From the NCBI RefSeq assembly GCF_051960575.1, contig NZ_JBQCEE010000317.1, positions 1 to 26,422 of the forward strand: a stretch of DNA of 26,422 nt. Direction: 5' to 3'. The stretch comes from JBQCEE01 sp051960575 (lineage in GTDB: Bacteria > Actinomycetota > Actinomycetes > Mycobacteriales > Jatrophihabitantaceae). Shown here in pieces: positions 23,016 to 26,422 of this stretch; the first letter of the stretch is position 1, and every line of letters begins with the position of its first letter. The notes under the pieces are model-generated. The model had not been told where the DNA came from. It worked only from the letters and a program-made list of their open reading frames with translations, and did no database searches. The position numbers were made by a program, and so were the translations under genes.

Positions 23016-23441
23016 TCAGTCGACGACGCCGGTGAACCCCGCGGCGGCGATGCCGGCGAGCGCCGCGGCCTCGTCGTTGTCGGACACGTCGCCGGAGACG
23101 CCGACGGCGCCGAGCAGGGTGCCGTCGCCGTCCTTGACCAGCACGCCCCCGGGCGCCGGGATGAGCGCGCCGACCGCGTGCGTGGCCGCGGCGATGAACG
23201 GCGGCGACTGCTCGGCCCGCGCCATGAGGGCGCGCGATCCCATGCCGAAGGCGATCGCGCCGTGCGCCTTGGCGTGCGCGATCTCGAACCGCTTGGTGCT
23301 CGACCCGTCCTGGCGCTCGACGGCGACGACGTGGCCGCCGGCGTCGAGCACCACGACGGTGAGCGGCTTGTAGCCGGCGTCGTGGCCGGCGGCGAAGGCG
23401 CCGGCGATGATCGCGCGGGCTGCGGCGAGTGTGACGGTCAT
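23016..23441 (-). CDS. glcG: GlcG/HbpS family protein
   Basis: 141 residues from ATG 23441, overlapping the malate synthase stop by ATGA. The HbpS/GlcG fold is clear: LAAARAIIAGAFAAG, PLTVVVLDAGGHVVAVERQD, HAKAHGAIAFGMGSRAL, PAPGGVLVKDGDGTLLGAVG and VSGDVSDNDEAAA. Some family members (Streptomyces HbpS) bind haem and sense redox state; GlcG of E. coli lies in the glycolate operon next to glcB and has no firm function. There is no signal peptide, so it is likely cytoplasmic. Genetic coupling to glcB supports a role linked to glyoxylate or glycolate use. Confidence 0.88.
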   Translation of the reverse strand: MTVTLAAARAIIAGAFAAGHDAGYKPLTVVVLDAGGHVVAVERQDGSSTKRFEIAHAKAHGAIAFGMGSRALMARAEQSPPFIAAATHAVGALIPAPGGVLVKDGDGTLLGAVGVSGDVSDNDEAAALAGIAAAGFTGVVD

Positions 23442-25618
23442 GAGGCGGCTCCGTTGAGGCGGGACTTCAGGGCGCGACGGCGGCGGTGCAGGATCGGCTC
23501 GGTGTAGCCCGAGGGTTGCGACAGGCCTTCCAGCACCAGCTCGCGCGCGGCGGCGAACGCCTCACCGTCGTACGACGGGCCCATCGGCCGGTAGCCCGGC
23601 CCGGCGTTCTGCGCGTCGACCACGTCGGCCATGCGACGCAGCGCCGCCTCGACCTCCGCCTCGCTGACGACGCCGTGGGTCAGCCAGTTGGCGACGTGCT
23701 GGGCCGAGATGCGGCAGGTGGCGCGGTCCTCCATGAGCGCGACGCCGTGGATGTCCGGCACCTTCGAGCAGCCGACACCGTCGTCGACCCAGCGCTTCAC
23801 GTAGCCGAGGATGCCCTGCAGGTTGTTCTCGAGCTCGGCGGTCCGGTCGGCGTCGGTCCATGCCGTACGCTCGCCGGCCGTCGCGAACGGGATCGTCAGC
23901 AGCTCCTCGAGCGTCGAGCGCCGACCGCCGGCCAGCTCGCGCTGGCGCGCCGCGACGTCGACGCGGTGGTAGTGCACGGCGTGCAGGGTCGCCGCCGTCG
24001 GCGACGGCACCCACGCGCACGAGGCGCCGGCGCGCGGGTGGCCGATCTTCTGCTCGAGCATCGCCGCCATCGCGTCCGGCATCGGCCACATGCCCTTGCC
24101 GATCTGGGCGCGTCCCTGCAGCCCGCAGGCCAGCCCGATGTCGACGTTCTGGTCCTCGTAGGCGGCGATCCACGCCGTCGACCGCATGTCGGCCTTCCGC
24201 ACCATCGCGTCGCCGCGCATCGAGGTGTGCAGTTCGTCGCCGGTGCGGTCGAGGAAGCCGGTGTTGATGAACGCGATCCGATCGCGTGCGGCGTGGATGC
24301 AGGCCTTCAGGTTGGCCGACGTCCGCCGCTCCTCGTCCATGATCCCGAGCTTGATGGTGGCGCGGGGCAGGCCGAGCAACTCCTCCACCGCCGCGAAGAG
24401 GTCGTCGGTGAACGCGACCTCGTCCGGCCCGTGCATCTTCGGCTTCACCGCGTACATCGAGCCGGCGCGCGAGTTGCGCAGCGAGCCGCGTCCCTGCAGG
24501 TCGACCAAGCTGCCGAGCGCCGTCATGATCGCGTCGAGGATGCCCTCGGGCACCGGTTCGCCGCGCCACCGCACGGCATCGGTCGTCATCAGGTGGCCGA
24601 CCTGCCGGACGAACAGCAGCGACCGGCCGGGCAGCTCGAACGGGCCGTCCGGCCCTTCGTACCGCCGATCGGGGTGCAGGCGGCGGGTGAAGGTCGAGCC
24701 GTCCTTGTCGACCGGCGCGCTGAGCGTGCCCTGGTTCAGCTGCAGCCAGTTGCGGTATCCGGCGACCTTGTCCTCGGCGTCGACGGCGGCCACCGAGTCC
24801 TCGAGGTCCATGATCGTCGAGACCGCGGCCTCGAGCAGCAGGTCCTTCACGCCGGCGGCGTCGTCGCGGCCGATCGGGTCGGCGCGGTCGAGCTGGATCT
24901 CGACATGCAGCCCGTGGTGCACGAGCAGGACGGCCTCGGGATCCGCGGCGTCACCACGGTGACCGACGTACTGCCGCGGGTCGGCCAGCGTCGTCGTGGT
25001 GTCACCGAGCGCGACCGTGAGCGCGGAACCGTCGATGGCGTAGGCGGTCGCGTCGCGATGGCTGCCGACGGCGAGCGGGAAGTGCTCGTCCAGGAACGCC
25101 CGCGCCCACGCGATCACCGCGGCGCCTCGACGTGCGTTGTACGACCCGCCCCGCTCGCGGCCCTCGGTCTCCGGGATCACGTCCGTGCCGTAGAGCGCGT
25201 CGTAGAGCGAACCCCACCTGGCGTTGGCGGCGTTGATCGCGAACCGCGCGTTGAGCAGTGGGACGACGAGTTGCGGGCCGGCCTGCACGGCGACCTCGGC
25301 GTCGACGTGCTCCGTGCCGATCCGGAAGTCGGCCGGCTCGTCGACGAGGTACCCGATCCGGCGCAGCATCGCCATGTACGCCGCCTGGTCGCGTACCGGC
25401 CCCGGGTTGGCGAGATGCCAGTCGTCCAGCGTCGTCTGCAGCCCGTCGCGCCGCGCCAGCAGCGCTCGGTTCCGCGGCGTGAAGTCGGCGATGATCCGCT
25501 CGACGCCGTGCCAGAAGGCGGCCTCGTCGAGCCCTGATCCGGGCAACGCCTCGTCGCGGACGAAGTCCTGCAGCGTGGTGGCGACGGCGAGGTCGCCCTG
25601 CGATCGATACTCGGTCAC
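23438..25618 (-). CDS. glcB: Malate synthase G
   Basis: 726 residues from GTG 25618 (an in-frame ATG at 25651 would add 11 residues), against 741 in M. tuberculosis GlcB, which it follows block by block. Active-site residues are present: R338 (FVRQVGHLM), E429 (GIMDEERRT), D457 (NTGFLDRTGDE) and the catalytic Asp in MEDRAT near residue 630; GVGCSKVPDIHGVALMEDRA is the conserved lid region. It condenses glyoxylate with acetyl-CoA to malate in the cytoplasm, for growth on acetate, fatty acids or glycolate. No isocitrate lyase is in the window. It is the first gene of a two-gene unit with glcG. Confidence 0.97.
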   Translation of the reverse strand: MTEYRSQGDLAVATTLQDFVRDEALPGSGLDEAAFWHGVERIIADFTPRNRALLARRDGLQTTLDDWHLANPGPVRDQAAYMAMLRRIGYLVDEPADFRIGTEHVDAEVAVQAGPQLVVPLLNARFAINAANARWGSLYDALYGTDVIPETEGRERGGSYNARRGAAVIAWARAFLDEHFPLAVGSHRDATAYAIDGSALTVALGDTTTTLADPRQYVGHRGDAADPEAVLLVHHGLHVEIQLDRADPIGRDDAAGVKDLLLEAAVSTIMDLEDSVAAVDAEDKVAGYRNWLQLNQGTLSAPVDKDGSTFTRRLHPDRRYEGPDGPFELPGRSLLFVRQVGHLMTTDAVRWRGEPVPEGILDAIMTALGSLVDLQGRGSLRNSRAGSMYAVKPKMHGPDEVAFTDDLFAAVEELLGLPRATIKLGIMDEERRTSANLKACIHAARDRIAFINTGFLDRTGDELHTSMRGDAMVRKADMRSTAWIAAYEDQNVDIGLACGLQGRAQIGKGMWPMPDAMAAMLEQKIGHPRAGASCAWVPSPTAATLHAVHYHRVDVAARQRELAGGRRSTLEELLTIPFATAGERTAWTDADRTAELENNLQGILGYVKRWVDDGVGCSKVPDIHGVALMEDRATCRISAQHVANWLTHGVVSEAEVEAALRRMADVVDAQNAGPGYRPMGPSYDGEAFAAARELVLEGLSQPSGYTEPILHRRRRALKSRLNGAAS

Positions 25619-25670
25619 CGACCCAGCTTGCCTCACCATGGACCGCGGCATGTCAGGGTGCCGCCGTCGA

Positions 25671-26366
25671 TCACATCGCTTCCTTGATGCCGCGGCGGAT
25701 CAACCACACGTTCATCGGCCACGCCGTCGCGAACCCGATGACCATGCCGACCTGCATGAGGAACCAGTAGACGGGCGAGTCGGGGTGCAGGTGGTGCGGC
25801 GCGGGGAAGAAGACCAGCGACATCAGGGCCATCCAGCCGAACAGGCCGACCTCGAAGGCGGTGAGCGACAGGATGTCGGCCTTCGCCGCCGCGATGAGGC
25901 CGTCGCGCACGCCGAGGCCTCGCATCGGGGCGATCGCGAAGAACTGGAAGACAAGCCCGAGTGCCACCGCGAGCACGTAGTCGCCGATGTACTCGGCCAG
26001 CAGCGCCTGGCCGGCGATGGTGAGGCCGAGCCCGAAGACGGCGAACTCGGCGATGATGTCGCCGAGCGTGCAGCCGGCGCCGCAGTGGCTGACGCCGGTG
26101 GCCACGGACGCCCAGCGCGGCGCCTCGGGTGGTTCGTCGCGTCCGTGCGCCCGCAGCCACCGACGGCTCCGGGTGCGCCCGAACCGCCAGTAGCCCCAGA
26201 CCGCGGCGGGGCCGAGGTAGAGGGCGGTCACCGGCCACACCGCCTCCATCACCCGCATGGGCTGGCGGTGACGGGCGACCCAGATGTCGGCGGCGATGAC
26301 GGCGAGGCAGGCGAACGCGAGCGCGAGCGCCGCCCACGCGACGACGGTCAGCCAGGTCGACGGCAT
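25671..26366 (-). CDS. DUF4396 integral membrane protein
   Basis: 231 residues from ATG 26366, starting one base after the stop of the preceding gene. About six membrane helices are visible: WLTVVAWAALALAFACLAVI, VWPVTALYLGPAAVWGYW, FAVFGLGLTIAGQALLAEYI, YVLAVALGLVFQFFAIAPM, the AFEVGLFGWMALMSLVFF stretch, and WFLMQVGMVIGFATAWPM near the end. The signature SHCGAGCTLGDIIAEF, with two Cys just before helix 3, is the hallmark of DUF4396. Function is unknown; the His-rich loop (APHHLHPDSP) and Cys pair suggest metal or redox involvement, as an inference. The 52 nt between it and glcB hold no clear terminator. Confidence 0.88.
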   Translation of the reverse strand: MPSTWLTVVAWAALALAFACLAVIAADIWVARHRQPMRVMEAVWPVTALYLGPAAVWGYWRFGRTRSRRWLRAHGRDEPPEAPRWASVATGVSHCGAGCTLGDIIAEFAVFGLGLTIAGQALLAEYIGDYVLAVALGLVFQFFAIAPMRGLGVRDGLIAAAKADILSLTAFEVGLFGWMALMSLVFFPAPHHLHPDSPVYWFLMQVGMVIGFATAWPMNVWLIRRGIKEAM

Positions 26367-26367
26367 G

Positions 26368-26422
26368 TCACCCCTCGGCCGGCGCCGGTGCGCGCAGCGC
26401 GGCCAGCACCTGCTGGTGGGTG
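26368..26422 (-). CDS. C-terminal end of an unidentified protein (partial)
   Basis: Seventeen codons and a TGA are inside the window, ending THQQVLAALRAPAPAEG. The stop lies one base before the ATG of the DUF4396 gene, so the two are probably co-transcribed and translationally coupled. Too little is present to name it. Confidence 0.5.
   Translation of the reverse strand, partial: THQQVLAALRAPAPAEG

Overview
The window is very GC-rich and reads as chromosome of an actinobacterium (Actinomycetota). Lineage markers are an Lsr2 nucleoid protein, a furA-katG pair with a mycobacterial-type operator, an MgtA-like mannosyltransferase, a WS/DGAT acyltransferase, a Ddn-like deazaflavin-dependent protein, a DUF222/HNH (13E12-type) gene, malate synthase G and many GTG starts. 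I cannot place it below phylum with confidence. I see no rRNA, tRNA, CRISPR array or insertion sequence. Gene density is high and nearly all of it looks like ordinary core or shell chromosome.

Layout. 1-1913 (-): two glycosyltransferases with overlapping stop and start (the second runs off the edge). 2072-6375 (+): a CHAD-domain protein, an orphan ParA ATPase overlapping it by GTGA, and a PAS-PP2C-HATPase-STAS regulator. 6388-7893 (-): wax ester synthase/DGAT. 8035-8376 (+): lsr2. 8468-8519: nested hairpin terminator. 8543-11157 (-): furA-katG. 11190-11651 (-): single-domain response regulator. 11760-12383 (+): MOSC protein. 12402-14138 (-): membrane diguanylate cyclase with a Cys-rich GAF domain. 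14317-15073 (+): small secreted or lipoprotein, then a DUF2256-DUF3253 protein. 15108-15539 (-): Ddn-like protein. 15657-16343 (+): CDGSH-Fer4-CDGSH protein. 16356-17998 (-): a small protein and a repeat protein, overlapping by ATGA. 18153-20087 (+): DUF222/HNH gene in three frame segments. 20122-21696 (-): formamidase/acetamidase and cupin. 21697-22116: hairpin-rich non-coding stretch. 22117-23015 (+): AraC regulator and VOC protein. 23016-25618 (-): glcB and glcG. 25671-26422 (-): DUF4396 membrane protein and the tail of another gene.

Functional themes. CHAD proteins of other bacteria bind polyphosphate granules and ParA-type ATPases position cargo on the nucleoid, so the tightly coupled CHAD-ParA pair is the best candidate here for an under-described system (polyphosphate granule positioning). 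Redox and stress functions recur: FurA/KatG, the Ddn-like protein, the CDGSH protein, and a DUF222/HNH gene behind what looks like a PafBC-type DNA-damage promoter. Signalling is represented by the one-polypeptide partner-switch protein, the receiver protein and the diguanylate cyclase. Carbon metabolism is represented by malate synthase G with GlcG, the acyltransferase and the amidase.

Regulation. At least seven genes have a -10-like hexamer only 6-7 nt before the start codon and no Shine-Dalgarno, so leaderless transcripts are probably common. All functional statements rest on recognised motifs and family memory; no database search was run.
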